NCBI GenBank assembly: GCA_036555325.1
Contig: DATBLQ010000021.1
Span: 1 to 64,000, forward strand
Length of the DNA stretch: 64,000 nucleotides
Direction of reading: 5' to 3'
Source of the DNA: DATBLQ01 sp036555325
Lineage (GTDB): Bacteria > Pseudomonadota > Alphaproteobacteria > Rhizobiales > Aestuariivirgaceae
Every line of letters begins with the position of its first letter. The first letter of the stretch is position 1. Of this stretch, positions 25,088 to 34,848 are shown piece after piece. The notes under the pieces are model-generated. The model worked only from the letters and a program-made list of their open reading frames with translations. It was not told the DNA's origin and made no database searches. Position numbers and translations under genes: made by a program.

Positions 25088-26758
25088 CTATGCGCTGATG
25101 GGTTTGGCGGTCTTGGCGGATTTCGCCCGCTTGTCGAGGAGATTGCTTAGCCAGTCCGGATCCATCTCTGGAACCGAGGACAAGAGAAGCTCGGTATAGG
25201 CTGGATACGGCGGGCTCAATACTTCGCTTTTCACTCCTTGCTGCACCACTCGGCCCTGATGCATGACGACGATCTCGTCCGCAATCGCCCTTACCGTCGC
25301 AATGTCATGGGTGATGAACAGGTAAGTAACGCCGAATTCTTTCTGCAGTCTCAGAAGGAGTTTGAGGATTTCCTCCTGCACGATCTGATCGAGTGCCGAT
25401 GTAACCTCGTCGCAAATGATGATCTCAGGCTGCGCCGCCAGCGCCCGTGCGATGCAGATGCGCTGCTTTTGCCCGCCCGACAGTTCCCCCGGCAGCCGGT
25501 CGATATAACGCTCGTCCATTTCGATAAGGTGCAAGAGTTCGCCCACTCTCGCATCCTGTTTTCGTCCCTTGAGCCCCAGGTAGAATTCAAGCGGCCGGCC
25601 GATCACATCGCGCACCCGTTGGCGTGGGTTGAGCGCCGTGTCGGGACTCTGATAGATCATCTGGATTCGTCTCAATAAGTCCTTGCTGCGGTCGGAAAGG
25701 CCTGGCGGCAGCCTGTTACCGTTGAAGACGATCTCCCCGCTGAGGGGCGGCAGAAGCCCGGTGATGACGCGCGCCAATGTCGACTTGCCAGAGCCCGATT
25801 CCCCCACCACCGCAACCGTTCGTCCTCGCGGCACGCTCACCGTCACCTCTTCGAGGACTTTGATGATGCCTTCGCCGTAGGACGCGGTCACATTTTGCAC
25901 CTTGAGAATGGCATCCCCGCCCCGATTCTCGGGCTTTGCCAGTTTGCGCACTGCCCAGAGCGATTTCGTATAATCCTCCTTCGGCGCGCTGAGCATGCTG
26001 CGCGTCGGGGCTTCTTCGACCAGTTTGCCGTAGCGCAGCACCATGATGCGATGCGCCATTTGGGCCACCACCGCCAAGTCATGAGTGATGTAGATCGCTG
26101 CCGTGTTGAACTGCTCGACGATGTCGCGGATCGCCGCCAGCACCTCCACCTGGGTCGTGACATCCAGCGCCGTCGTCGGCTCATCGAAGATGATGAGATC
26201 GGGGCGGCACGACATCGCCATCGCCGTCATCGCGCGCTGCAACTGGCCGCCGGAAACCTGGTGCGGAAAGCGTGCCCCGATATGATCGGGATCGGGCAGC
26301 CGCAATCTTCCGTAGAGCGACCGGGCATCCTTTTCCGCTTCTGCTTTCGACCGGATGCCGTGGCCGACTGCGGTTTCCACCGTCTGCTCGATGATCCGGT
26401 GCGCCGGGTTGAAGGCGGCGGCGGCACTTTGCGCCACATAGGCGATGCGCGAGCCATGCAGCTTGCGCTTCTGCGAGTCGCTCGCCTTGGTGAGATCGAT
26501 GCCGTCGAACACGATGCTTCCGGAGTGGATGCGGCATCCAGGCCGCGCGAATCCCATGGCCGCGAGGCCGAGTGTTGATTTGCCGGCCCCTGATTCACCG
26601 ATCAGCCCCAACACCTCCCCGCGGTGCAGTCTGAGATCGATCCCTTTCACGATCTCGTGCCATTTGTCGTCGCTGAAGCCGTGGATGTGGAGGCCCTTGA
26701 TTTCGAGGAGGACTTTGCCCTTCTCACGCGATCCTTGCCGCTGTGTTTCATTTTTCAT
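25088..26758 (-). CDS. Peptide-type ABC transporter, fused double ATP-binding protein
   Basis: 556 residues made of two complete ATPases, as in DppD-DppF fusions. The N-terminal half has GESGAGKSTLG, SGGQLQRAMTAMAM and IIFDEPTTALD; the C-terminal half has GESGSGKSTLARV, LSGGQKQRICIARAL and IICDEVTSALD, in which Pro of the usual DEPTSALD is Val. Both halves have the oligopeptide-transporter extension after the H loop. It overlaps the permease gene upstream by 11 bases and is the last gene of the importer. Confidence 0.92.
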   Translation of the reverse strand: MKNETQRQGSREKGKVLLEIKGLHIHGFSDDKWHEIVKGIDLRLHRGEVLGLIGESGAGKSTLGLAAMGFARPGCRIHSGSIVFDGIDLTKASDSQKRKLHGSRIAYVAQSAAAAFNPAHRIIEQTVETAVGHGIRSKAEAEKDARSLYGRLRLPDPDHIGARFPHQVSGGQLQRAMTAMAMSCRPDLIIFDEPTTALDVTTQVEVLAAIRDIVEQFNTAAIYITHDLAVVAQMAHRIMVLRYGKLVEEAPTRSMLSAPKEDYTKSLWAVRKLAKPENRGGDAILKVQNVTASYGEGIIKVLEEVTVSVPRGRTVAVVGESGSGKSTLARVITGLLPPLSGEIVFNGNRLPPGLSDRSKDLLRRIQMIYQSPDTALNPRQRVRDVIGRPLEFYLGLKGRKQDARVGELLHLIEMDERYIDRLPGELSGGQKQRICIARALAAQPEIIICDEVTSALDQIVQEEILKLLLRLQKEFGVTYLFITHDIATVRAIADEIVVMHQGRVVQQGVKSEVLSPPYPAYTELLLSSVPEMDPDWLSNLLDKRAKSAKTAKPISA

Positions 26759-27632
26759 CGCGCAGACCGCTTGTCTTGTGCAGGAACCAGTCGACGACGA
26801 AATTTACCGCGACGGTGAGGAGCGCGATTGCGCCAGCCGGGAAAAGCGGCGTGAACCGGCCGTAGTTTATGAGGGTTGCATTCTCCCTGACCATCGACCC
26901 CCAGTCGGCGGCCGGCGGCTGGATGCCGAGACCCAGGAATGACAGCGAACTGATCGTCAGGAACACGAAACAGAACCGGAGGCCGAACTCCGTCACCAAT
27001 GTCGGAAGAATATTGGGGAGAATTTCCCTGGACATGATCCAAGACGTATTTTCGCCCCTGAGCCGTGCGGCTTCGACAAAATCCATGACGATGACATTCA
27101 TCGCCACCGACCGCGACAGTCGGTAAACACGGGTTGAATCGAGCACTGCAATGATGAGGATGATACTTGTCGCCGAAGCCCCCACGATCGACAGAAGCAA
27201 CAAGGCGAAGATCAGCTCCGGGATTGACATGAGCACATCAACGAGCCGGCCGAGGATCTGGTCGAACCAGCCGCGAAAGATCGCCGACAAAATGCCAAGC
27301 GAGCCGCCGATCGCAAAAGCGAGGAGCGTCGTCAAGAGCGCGATGCCGACTGTGTTGCGCGCTCCATAGATGAGCCGGGTAAGCATATCGCGTCCCAGCT
27401 GATCCGTGCCCAGCCAGTGCGCTGCCGATTGCGGAAGATAGGCATCCCCGACAACCTGCGATTCTCCATAAGGAGCGACCCACGGCGCAAACAACGCCAG
27501 CAGGGCGTAAATCGCAATAATGATCATTCCGAACCATGCGCTGGGGGGTGCCGATTTTAGAAGCCGCACCGCATTGCGCAGCGCGTTCCGTCTTCCCGCC
27601 ACCTCGCCGGTCTTGAGTGATACTTCGCTCAT
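26748..27632 (-). CDS. Peptide-type ABC transporter permease (DppC type)
   Basis: 294 residues, an N-terminal span (FGMIIIAIYALLALFAPW), the DppC-type periplasmic stretch HWLGTDQLGRDMLTRLIYGA, and the EAA loop VEAARLRGENTSWIMSREILP. I chose the ATG at 27632, which overlaps the stop of the upstream permease (ATGA); a frame open from 27872 lies inside that gene. Confidence 0.92.
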   Translation of the reverse strand: MSEVSLKTGEVAGRRNALRNAVRLLKSAPPSAWFGMIIIAIYALLALFAPWVAPYGESQVVGDAYLPQSAAHWLGTDQLGRDMLTRLIYGARNTVGIALLTTLLAFAIGGSLGILSAIFRGWFDQILGRLVDVLMSIPELIFALLLLSIVGASATSIILIIAVLDSTRVYRLSRSVAMNVIVMDFVEAARLRGENTSWIMSREILPNILPTLVTEFGLRFCFVFLTISSLSFLGLGIQPPAADWGSMVRENATLINYGRFTPLFPAGAIALLTVAVNFVVDWFLHKTSGLRDEK

Positions 27633-28597
27633 CGTGGATGCAAGATCCTCGGATTGGTGATGATGGCGATGATGTCCGCCGTCAGGTTGAGAAGTATATA
27701 GGTCGCAGCGAAGATCAGCGCGCAGGCCTGCACCACGGGAATGTCGCGGGTTCTGACCGCATCGACCATCATCTGCCCGATGCCGGGATAAACGAACACC
27801 ACCTCCACTACGACCACGGCGACCACTAGATGGGCCAGATTGAACGCAATCACATTGACGATCGGCGCCCACGCGTTGGGCAGGGCGTGTTTCAGAATGA
27901 TCTTGCTACGCGGCACACCCTTGAGTTCCGCCATCTCGATATAGGGGCTTGCCAGTAGATTGATGATCGAGGCGCGCGTCATGCGCATCATCTGCGCCAC
28001 AACGCCCAAGGTTAGCGTCAGGACCGGCAGCGCGATGCGGTCGAGCCGCTCCAACAACGCCATGTCGGGATTGATCTTGGCGAGTGAGGGGAACCAGTGA
28101 AGCTTCACCGCCAGCACCAGCATAAGGATATACGCTACGAAAAAGTCAGGGAAGGAGATCGTCGTCAATGTCACCGCATTGATCGCCCGGTCGAACAGGC
28201 TGTTGCGATAAAGTGCCGCCAGAATGCCGAGTGCGAGAGCCAGCGGCACGGCGATGACCGCGGTGATGGCTGCGAGAAATAGTGTGTTTTTCAGCCGCGG
28301 ACCGATCATTTCGATAACCGGCCGCCGGTAATCGCCGCGCGATGAGAACGACGCTCCGAAGTCGCCCCGCGCTATTCCCCCGATCCACTCGAAATAGCGG
28401 ACGACCGGCGGTTTATCGAGCCCGATTTCCTTCTGGAATGCCGCAACCGTCTCCGGAGTCGCCGCCTGTCCCAGGATCGCTTTGGCGAAATCTCCTGGCA
28501 GCAGCTCGATTAATGCGAAGATCACCATCGACACGACCAGGAGGGTAATCAGGCCCAATCCCAATCGCTGCAGCGCGGTCCTCACTACCGGATGCAT
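27629..28597 (-). CDS. Peptide-type ABC transporter permease (DppB type)
   Basis: 322 residues with six spans. N-terminal LGLGLITLLVVSMVIFALIE (TM1), LPGDFAK, and the EAA loop MAELKGVPRSKIILKHALPNA match DppB/OppB. It is separated from the binding protein gene by 138 bases with a strong stem-loop, and overlaps the DppC-type gene. Confidence 0.92.
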   Translation of the reverse strand: MHPVVRTALQRLGLGLITLLVVSMVIFALIELLPGDFAKAILGQAATPETVAAFQKEIGLDKPPVVRYFEWIGGIARGDFGASFSSRGDYRRPVIEMIGPRLKNTLFLAAITAVIAVPLALALGILAALYRNSLFDRAINAVTLTTISFPDFFVAYILMLVLAVKLHWFPSLAKINPDMALLERLDRIALPVLTLTLGVVAQMMRMTRASIINLLASPYIEMAELKGVPRSKIILKHALPNAWAPIVNVIAFNLAHLVVAVVVVEVVFVYPGIGQMMVDAVRTRDIPVVQACALIFAATYILLNLTADIIAIITNPRILHPR

Positions 28598-28681
28598 GTC
28601 CTAAAGCCCCAACCGATGGCCAACATAGGCTCTTTCCTCATACTGACAAATTCAACGCAAGCTGGCCACCTGAAAATGCAA

Positions 28682-28708
28682 TGGGCCGCCCTTTTTTTCG
28701 GCGGCCCA
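28682..28708 (-). other. Intercistronic stem-loop between binding protein and permease genes
   Basis: TGGGCCGCC (28682-28690) and GGCGGCCCA (28700-28708) form a perfect 9-bp GC-rich stem with a 9-base loop. It lies 28 bases beyond the stop of the substrate-binding protein gene and 85 bases before the first permease. On the minus strand it is not followed by a pure T-run, so partial termination or 3' end protection of the binding-protein mRNA, giving more binding protein than permease, is the likely effect. Confidence 0.7.
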
Positions 28709-28735
28709 CACACAAATCCTGTTGGCCCGCGTCGC

Positions 28736-30340
28736 CTAGGCAAACCACCACCGCTCGGCGATCTTCAGACCGTCGGCTTCCCAGTTGACTGCGATATCGC
28801 CGTGCGCCAGCTCCTTCGAATGGGCTTCAACTATGTTGTTGAATACGATGACAAGGGTGCCGCAGTCATCGTGAATAAGCTGCTGCATCTCGGCATACAT
28901 GGCCGCTCGTTGCGTGTCGTCGGTAATACCGCGCGCGGCCACCATCAACTCGTTGAATCGCGCGTTGTTCCAGTGCGTCTCGTTCCAAGCGGCGCCTGCG
29001 GCGTAAACCGTGCTCACCATCCAATCGACAGTTGGACGGCCACTCCAGTAGCCCGCGCAGAATGACCTTTTAAGCCACACGTTGTCCCAGTAGCCGTCAT
29101 CTGCCTCACGCACGACGTTGATATCGATTCCCGCTGCTTTCGCGCTTTCCTGATAGAGGACCGCCGCATCCACAGCTCCGTTGAAAGCCGCGTCGGCAAC
29201 TGACAAATCGACCTTAAGCGTCGTCAACCCGGCCTTTTGTAGGTGGAACTTGGCCTTCTCCGGGTCGTAAACGTGCTTGGGCTCCGGGTCGACGGCGTAC
29301 TTGACGCTTAGCGGAATCGGGTTGTCGTTGCCCGGAGTAGCGTGCCCGAGGAACACCTTCTTTGCGATCTCCTCGCGGTTGATCGCCCACTTGAGCGCGA
29401 GCCGCACGTCGACGTTGTCGAAGGGAGCCACGTCGACCAGCATCGGGAATACGTAATGGCCATAACCGGTGACCTCGGTGACTGTCACGTTCGGATTGTT
29501 TGCGAGCTGGGTGAGGGTCTTTAAATCCGGACGGCCGATCCAATGTACCTCGCCAGTGATAAGGGCGTTACTGCGGGCGGACACGTCCGCGATGCTCAAA
29601 AATTCGACCTCGTCGAAGTAAGGCATCCCTTCCTTGTGGTAGTTCGGGTTGCGCTTTAGTTTTGCGCGCACACCCGGCTCCCAAGCCTCGAAGATAAATG
29701 GGCCGGTACGTACTCCTGACTTCCAGTCGGCGCTGCCATCTTCTTTCGCCGGCATGATCGGGATGTGGTAGTCGCTCGCAATGTACGGGAAGTCGGCATT
29801 GGCGCCAGATAGCGTGAATACGACGGTCTCCTCGCCATCCGCCTTGATTTCGGCAATCGGCTCCAACAGCGATTTTGCAGCGGATTTCGAGTCCGGCCCC
29901 ATATGGTGCCGAAACGAGGCAACGACGTCATTTGCGGTCACGTTCTTGCCGTCATGGAATGTGAGGCCTTTGCGCAGCTTGAAAATCCAACTCTTCGCAC
30001 CGTCGGAAGCTTCGAAGCTTTCGGCGACGTCGCCGACGATATTGCCCTTGGCATCTACTTCCGTGAGGCTGTTCGACATTGAGCCCCAGAATGGCACTTG
30101 GGTTCCGGTGTCCAGGTAAGTGCCTGGCTCGAGCGTGTCACTGGTCGCTCCGTGCGCCAGCCCGAATTTGGCGTAGCCGCCCTTTTTGGGTTGAGCGCGT
30201 GCGGCCCTGGTGAACAACGCACTCGCGGCAGGCACGGTAAGCCCGGCCGCGATGGCGAGCTGCATGAACTCGCGACGCGATAGCCTACCCCGCGCCACGA
30301 GCTTGGCAGCAGCATCAAGTTTTCGACTAAGTTCAGACAT
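28736..30340 (-). CDS. Peptide-type ABC transporter substrate-binding protein
   Basis: 534-residue family 5 extracellular solute-binding protein. A Tat-type signal reads LSRREFMQLAIAAGLT with processing near ARA-QPKK. Internal SBP_bac_5 blocks include WIFKLRKGLTFHDGK, RTGPFIFEAWEPG and LALKWAINREEIAKKVFLG. GAGGGAG lies about nine bases before the ATG. Ligands in the family include di- and oligopeptides, opines and glutathione; upstream co-directional hydrolases suggest a peptide or amide. The 288 bases upstream (30341-30628) contain no gene and presumably a promoter. Confidence 0.92.
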   Translation of the reverse strand: MSELSRKLDAAAKLVARGRLSRREFMQLAIAAGLTVPAASALFTRAARAQPKKGGYAKFGLAHGATSDTLEPGTYLDTGTQVPFWGSMSNSLTEVDAKGNIVGDVAESFEASDGAKSWIFKLRKGLTFHDGKNVTANDVVASFRHHMGPDSKSAAKSLLEPIAEIKADGEETVVFTLSGANADFPYIASDYHIPIMPAKEDGSADWKSGVRTGPFIFEAWEPGVRAKLKRNPNYHKEGMPYFDEVEFLSIADVSARSNALITGEVHWIGRPDLKTLTQLANNPNVTVTEVTGYGHYVFPMLVDVAPFDNVDVRLALKWAINREEIAKKVFLGHATPGNDNPIPLSVKYAVDPEPKHVYDPEKAKFHLQKAGLTTLKVDLSVADAAFNGAVDAAVLYQESAKAAGIDINVVREADDGYWDNVWLKRSFCAGYWSGRPTVDWMVSTVYAAGAAWNETHWNNARFNELMVAARGITDDTQRAAMYAEMQQLIHDDCGTLVIVFNNIVEAHSKELAHGDIAVNWEADGLKIAERWWFA

Positions 30341-30628
30341 CAGAAGATTACTCCCTCTTTTCTGAAATCATGCGTTCTGGTGCGGGATGAGAGCCAAGGT
30401 CGTCTCATTTGAGACCATCGACAGTTCTCCCGTTTATTGTTGTTTTCTGGCTTGCGGCCCAGCGCACCCTGGGACAGGACCGCGCCCGGGCATAAAGCGT
30501 GTCACGCTCCAAGGTTCACGTCAATGCCGCTTCTTGCGCTTGCCACCAGCCGGCTGCCATTCCAACCCCGCGTCGGGTAAACGGCCATTCACATCCATGA
30601 AGCTTAAGCGTGAAGAACCAAGACCCCT

Positions 30629-32641
30629 TCAGCCGAGCTTTCGCTGGATTTTTTCATTGAGGCGGCGGGTCATGATCTTCTTGTTCCCCTCATAGGCCTC
30701 GACCCTGCTTTTTACGTGCCATTCGCTCGCCGTTGCCGTGAGCTGCGAATAGCTTTCCGTCCTGACGGCCCACGAGCCGCGGGCCAGTTCTTGCGTCCAG
30801 TGGATCTCCTGTTTTGCCGAGTATGGGTCATCGGGCCTGATGGAATAGGTCTCCCGCGCGCACGACCAGGTCGTAAGGCCGTGCTCGCTCATTTGATACC
30901 TGCCGAAATCGTCGACAATTTCAACTCGCGTCACTCCGCTCGCTTGGTCGATGATCACCTGTCTCCTGTTTTCGGGTTTCGAAAGAATTTTCTGCTTGAG
31001 CCCCGCCGCCGTCTCCGGCTGCGAAAATTCGGGCGATGTATCGTCGGGCTTTCGTCCGCGCACCGGAATCTCGATGTGACTTTGGCCGGTGTAGACCGTA
31101 AGCGTAACCGGATGCGGAGCAGGCCATATCATCGGCCAATAGGCAGTCGAAATGGCAACTCTCAGCCTATGATCCTTCGGGATGCGCACCGCCGTGTCGT
31201 CGAGTTTGAGTCTCACGCTGTACCGCCGGCCGGGCTCGAGCGCCTGCGGGTATTCATGGCTGTCGCGGTGGCAAAGATTGAATACGCCATAGGTCAGCCG
31301 CGACACCGCTCCGTCCGGCCAGACGCTGTTGAGCCTGACGGCTGCAAACGCCACCGCTTGGTTCGCACTTAACGACAAGGTGACGACCGGTGCGCCAACG
31401 AGATCGATCGCCTCCGCCAGCGGCTCGCTGTCGAACGTCAGCGATCCGGAATCATCCCGCCGTTGATCCCCCGGGAACTCCGGCCCGAGCCAGATAATGC
31501 AGAATTCCCCTGCATCGAGTCCCGTGTCCTGTGGCGATGCGATCGTCATTTGATGCTCGGGGCCCGCCGCGCGCTCCAGCCGCCCGCCCGCAAAATAGAG
31601 CTTCTGCCGTTGGACGCTATCTGAAGGCCAGATGTGATCCTTAACCCAGCGCCCGGGCACCTCGCTGATCGAGGCTTTGGGCCGCGCTACATCCATGATG
31701 TAGGTGCGAAAGCTGGGGTCCCCCAAGACTTTCGTCGGCTCTCCCTTAAGCCAGAAATCCCACCATCTAAGGGCCTCCTGCAAAAATCCCATGCGGGGGC
31801 CAGGTAGCGCAAAATGCGGATACTTATGCGCCCACGGCCCGATGATGCCCTTCGATGGCGATTTGAGCCCGAGCACCAGCCGCGGCACTGCATTCGAATA
31901 GGCATCGTTCCATCCCCCGATGCACAGGGCCGCTGCCTCGATGGCGCCGAAGTTTTCGCACACCGAGCCATGTTTCCAGTAGTCGTCCCGAAACGGATGC
32001 TTGAGCCAGCTGGAAATGAGAAACGGTTGGTTCTTCAGCCGCTCCACCCACATCTTTTTCCAACGCTTGCCAACGATCATTGGGTCCGGCGGGCGCGAAG
32101 AATATGAAAGCATCGTCGCCGCCCAGCCCAGATTTTCACAGAGCAGGCATCCGCCCTTGTAGTGAATGTCGTCGGCATAACGGTCATCCGTCGAGCACAG
32201 CGTGATGATCGCCTTGAGCTGCGGTGGTTTTCGGGCCGCCACCTGCAGCGCGTTGAAACCGCCCCACGAGATGCCCATCATTCCGACCCTGCCGGAGCAC
32301 CAGGGCTGTTGTGCAAGCCAACCGATGACCGCAATCGCATCATCTTGCTCTTGCTTCGCGTATTCATCGAACATGAGGCCCTCTGAATCCCCATTGCCTC
32401 GCATGTCGACCCTCACCGCCGCATAGCCGTGGCCGGCAAAATAGGGATGTGTCAGCTGATCGCGGACCGCTGTCCCATCACGCTTGCGATAGGGGAGATA
32501 CTCTAAGATGGCGGGAACCCTGGTTCTTTCCGCCTCGACCGGCAGCCAGATGCGCGCCGCAAGCTTGACGCCATCGGTCATTGGAATCCATTCGTTGACG
32601 ATTTCCTTGACCTTGCTCGGCAGTTTCTTCTTCACCTGCAT
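30629..32641 (-). CDS. CocE/NonD family hydrolase (X-Pro dipeptidyl-peptidase S15-like)
   Basis: 670 residues. The N-terminal alpha/beta hydrolase has the oxyanion-region ILEYLPYRKRDG, nucleophile Ser125 in GMMGISWGGF, acid in GGWNDAYSNA and His in IIGPWAHKYPH. The C-terminal half is the jelly-roll XPD-type domain (LTYGVFNLCHRDSHEYP; HRLRVAISTAYWPMIWPAPH). The family includes cocaine esterase, glutaryl-7-ACA acylase and X-Pro peptidases. No signal peptide, so cytosolic. It is 11 bases downstream of the next hydrolase and upstream of a peptide-type ABC importer. Confidence 0.9.
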   Translation of the reverse strand: MQVKKKLPSKVKEIVNEWIPMTDGVKLAARIWLPVEAERTRVPAILEYLPYRKRDGTAVRDQLTHPYFAGHGYAAVRVDMRGNGDSEGLMFDEYAKQEQDDAIAVIGWLAQQPWCSGRVGMMGISWGGFNALQVAARKPPQLKAIITLCSTDDRYADDIHYKGGCLLCENLGWAATMLSYSSRPPDPMIVGKRWKKMWVERLKNQPFLISSWLKHPFRDDYWKHGSVCENFGAIEAAALCIGGWNDAYSNAVPRLVLGLKSPSKGIIGPWAHKYPHFALPGPRMGFLQEALRWWDFWLKGEPTKVLGDPSFRTYIMDVARPKASISEVPGRWVKDHIWPSDSVQRQKLYFAGGRLERAAGPEHQMTIASPQDTGLDAGEFCIIWLGPEFPGDQRRDDSGSLTFDSEPLAEAIDLVGAPVVTLSLSANQAVAFAAVRLNSVWPDGAVSRLTYGVFNLCHRDSHEYPQALEPGRRYSVRLKLDDTAVRIPKDHRLRVAISTAYWPMIWPAPHPVTLTVYTGQSHIEIPVRGRKPDDTSPEFSQPETAAGLKQKILSKPENRRQVIIDQASGVTRVEIVDDFGRYQMSEHGLTTWSCARETYSIRPDDPYSAKQEIHWTQELARGSWAVRTESYSQLTATASEWHVKSRVEAYEGNKKIMTRRLNEKIQRKLG

Positions 32642-32652
32642 TGGCGCAAACC

Positions 32653-33627
32653 TCAGCCGAGCCGCCCGTAATAGGCGAGGTTTCGCATCGCTTGTACGAT
32701 CGCGGCAAACCCGGCCTGCGCAGCCTGCGAGACATGCCGTGCACGCATGTAGCTGTGGGTGAGCGCGGGCTCGCTCCTCAGTCCAACCTCAACCCCTGCG
32801 GCCTCAAGCTTACCGGCATAGATGACCGCATCGTCATAGAGCGGATCATGCGCGGCCGCCGCAATGAAGGTCGGGGGTAAGTCGGCATAAACCTTCTCCA
32901 CAAGTGGAACGATATACTTGTCCTTTTTGTTGTCGCGCGCCTTCGGACCGAGCACCGAGTCCCAGTAATAGATCATCTCCGCGCGGGTAAGGCAGGGAGC
33001 TTCCGCATTGCGCCGGTAGGAAGCCGTGTCGAGATCGATGCCGAGGACGGGATAGATCAACACCTGGCCCTTGAGCTGTGCAAGCTTGTTGTCGCGCAGA
33101 TAAAGTGCAAGTGATGCGCTCATCTGTCCCCCGGCGCTATCTCCTGCGGCAATTATTGCATCGGGTGAAATACCGTAGGCTTTCCCATGCTCGCGCATCC
33201 AGCCGAGCACCGCGAGATTGTCCTCCAATTGCGCCGGATGCGGATGTTCTGGCGCCAGCCGATAGTCCACAGCCACCACAGCAACATCCGCGCCTTGCGC
33301 CATTTCTGCGCACATGTCGTCGTGTGTCTCGATGCTTCCCAGCACCCAGCCGCCGCCATGCATATAAAGAACCCCAGGACGCAGCTTTTCTCCCGCCGGC
33401 CGATAGAGTCGCACCCCAACGCTGCCACCCTCTCGTGGCAGCGAGATATCATCCGTTCTCAAGCCCGCCGGATGCGGTGCCGCAAACGCCTGGCACACCT
33501 CATCCCAGCATTTGCGCTGTTGTGCGAGCGGCCAGTTCACGGCCTCCGGCGGGCTCGCGCCCGAAAGTTTTTTGTAAAACACCAGCATTCCATCATCGAT
33601 TGGGGCAATCGGCTGAATGTCATTCAT
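32653..33627 (-). CDS. Alpha/beta hydrolase, hormone-sensitive lipase (HSL) family
   Basis: 324-residue esterase. The oxyanion-hole motif is HGGGW (90-94), the nucleophile Ser164 lies in GDSAGG, the acid in AAHDPLYDDA and the His in LTHSYMRA near the C-terminus. No signal peptide. It begins the five- or six-gene minus-strand series with the CocE-like enzyme 11 bases downstream. Substrate unknown; likely a small ester or amide. Divergent from phoR, whose start is 94 bases away. Confidence 0.9.
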   Translation of the reverse strand: MNDIQPIAPIDDGMLVFYKKLSGASPPEAVNWPLAQQRKCWDEVCQAFAAPHPAGLRTDDISLPREGGSVGVRLYRPAGEKLRPGVLYMHGGGWVLGSIETHDDMCAEMAQGADVAVVAVDYRLAPEHPHPAQLEDNLAVLGWMREHGKAYGISPDAIIAAGDSAGGQMSASLALYLRDNKLAQLKGQVLIYPVLGIDLDTASYRRNAEAPCLTRAEMIYYWDSVLGPKARDNKKDKYIVPLVEKVYADLPPTFIAAAAHDPLYDDAVIYAGKLEAAGVEVGLRSEPALTHSYMRARHVSQAAQAGFAAIVQAMRNLAYYGRLG

Positions 33628-33721
33628 GGAACTGGACGCTCAACGGGTGATGTCATCGCCAGGAAATTGCTATATGAGGGGCCATGGTGATAGCACATAG
33701 GATTTCGTTTCCGCCAATCGC

Positions 33722-34834
33722 ATGATTTGGCCTTTCAACCGCGAACTCGCCACTCTTGCCTCCGCCGATACGGAAAGCGTCGGAAATGACGCTTTGACAC
33801 TTCTGGCCGCCGTGGCCAACGCCCTCCCTGATCCCTTTTTGGTTCTTGATAGTGACGGGATTGTCATTGTTTGCAATCCGCCGGCTGAGGAAATAGTCGA
33901 GATGCAGCTCAAGGGCCAACACATTGCCCACGCCATCCGCTCTCCGGTTATCCTGGACGCGCTCAAGGAGGTCATGACCAATAGCGAGGCGGTGAAGGTT
34001 GACTTCACCCACCGCTTCCCCCTTGAACGTCATTTTGAGGCCTTCATAGCCCCTTTGGCCAAGCAACAACTTGATGGCCGCAAACCCGCCGTTGTCATGG
34101 TGCTCCGCGATCTCACTCGGGAGCAACAACTCGAGCGCATGCGGGTTGATTTCGTTGCCAACGCCTCGCATGAATTGCGCACCCCCCTGGCCTCGCTTCT
34201 GGGATTTATCGATACCCTCGAGGGTCCTGCCAAGAGCGACGAACGCGCCCGGGAGCGTTTCTTGAGTCTCATGCGCACCCAGGCCGAACGCATGGCGAGG
34301 CTGATTGACGATCTTTTGTCCTTGAGCCGGATTGAGCTCAACGTGCACCGTCGGCCCGTCGGTTTGGTGGATCTCGGGTCGCTCGTGAAACAAGCCGCGG
34401 AAATGCTTACCACATCGGCGCGCCAGGCTGGCGTCCACATCCGGCTCGACCTCTCCGGCGAGCTTTTGGTCCAGGGTGACCGCGATGAATTGATCCAGGT
34501 GGTGCAAAACCTCCTTGAGAACGCCATCAAATATGCAGCGGACGGCAAGCACATCGACGTGCTGGCAAGGAAGGACGGCGCCGGCCGGATCGAGCTGAGT
34601 GTTGCCGACTACGGTCCAGGTATTCCCCCGGAGCACCTTCCCCGCCTAACCGAACGTTTCTACCGCGTCAGCGTTCAGGAAAGCCGCTCGCGCGGCGGCA
34701 CCGGTTTAGGCTTGGCGATCGTTAAACACATTTTAAATCGTCACCGGGCCAAGCTCGCAATAGCGTCCGAACTCGGCAAAGGCTCGCGGTTCACCATAGG
34801 CTTCTCTCCGCCCGACCGCCCAAAGCCGTTGTGA
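33722..34834 (+). CDS. phoR: Phosphate regulon sensor histidine kinase PhoR
   Basis: 370 residues: PAS domain (about 25-130), HisKA with His150 in ANASHELRTPLASLLGF, N box NLLENAIKYA, G1 DYGPGIPPEHLPRLTERFYRV broken here after GIP, and G2 GGTGLGLAIVKHIL. The FYRV...SRGGTGLGLAIVKHI pattern and the following pst genes identify PhoR. Unlike the E. coli protein, no membrane span is visible, and an in-frame stop at 33698-33700 excludes a longer N-terminus. It would then be cytosolic or bound to the membrane through partners such as PhoU/PstB. Confidence 0.93.
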   Translation: MIWPFNRELATLASADTESVGNDALTLLAAVANALPDPFLVLDSDGIVIVCNPPAEEIVEMQLKGQHIAHAIRSPVILDALKEVMTNSEAVKVDFTHRFPLERHFEAFIAPLAKQQLDGRKPAVVMVLRDLTREQQLERMRVDFVANASHELRTPLASLLGFIDTLEGPAKSDERARERFLSLMRTQAERMARLIDDLLSLSRIELNVHRRPVGLVDLGSLVKQAAEMLTTSARQAGVHIRLDLSGELLVQGDRDELIQVVQNLLENAIKYAADGKHIDVLARKDGAGRIELSVADYGPGIPPEHLPRLTERFYRVSVQESRSRGGTGLGLAIVKHILNRHRAKLAIASELGKGSRFTIGFSPPDRPKPL

Positions 34835-34848
34835 TTTGGCAACTTAGC

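Noticed and set aside
30387..30695. 102-codon plus-strand frame before the peptide importer
   Set aside because: No ribosome site, no homology-like features, overlaps the 3' end of the CocE-like gene.
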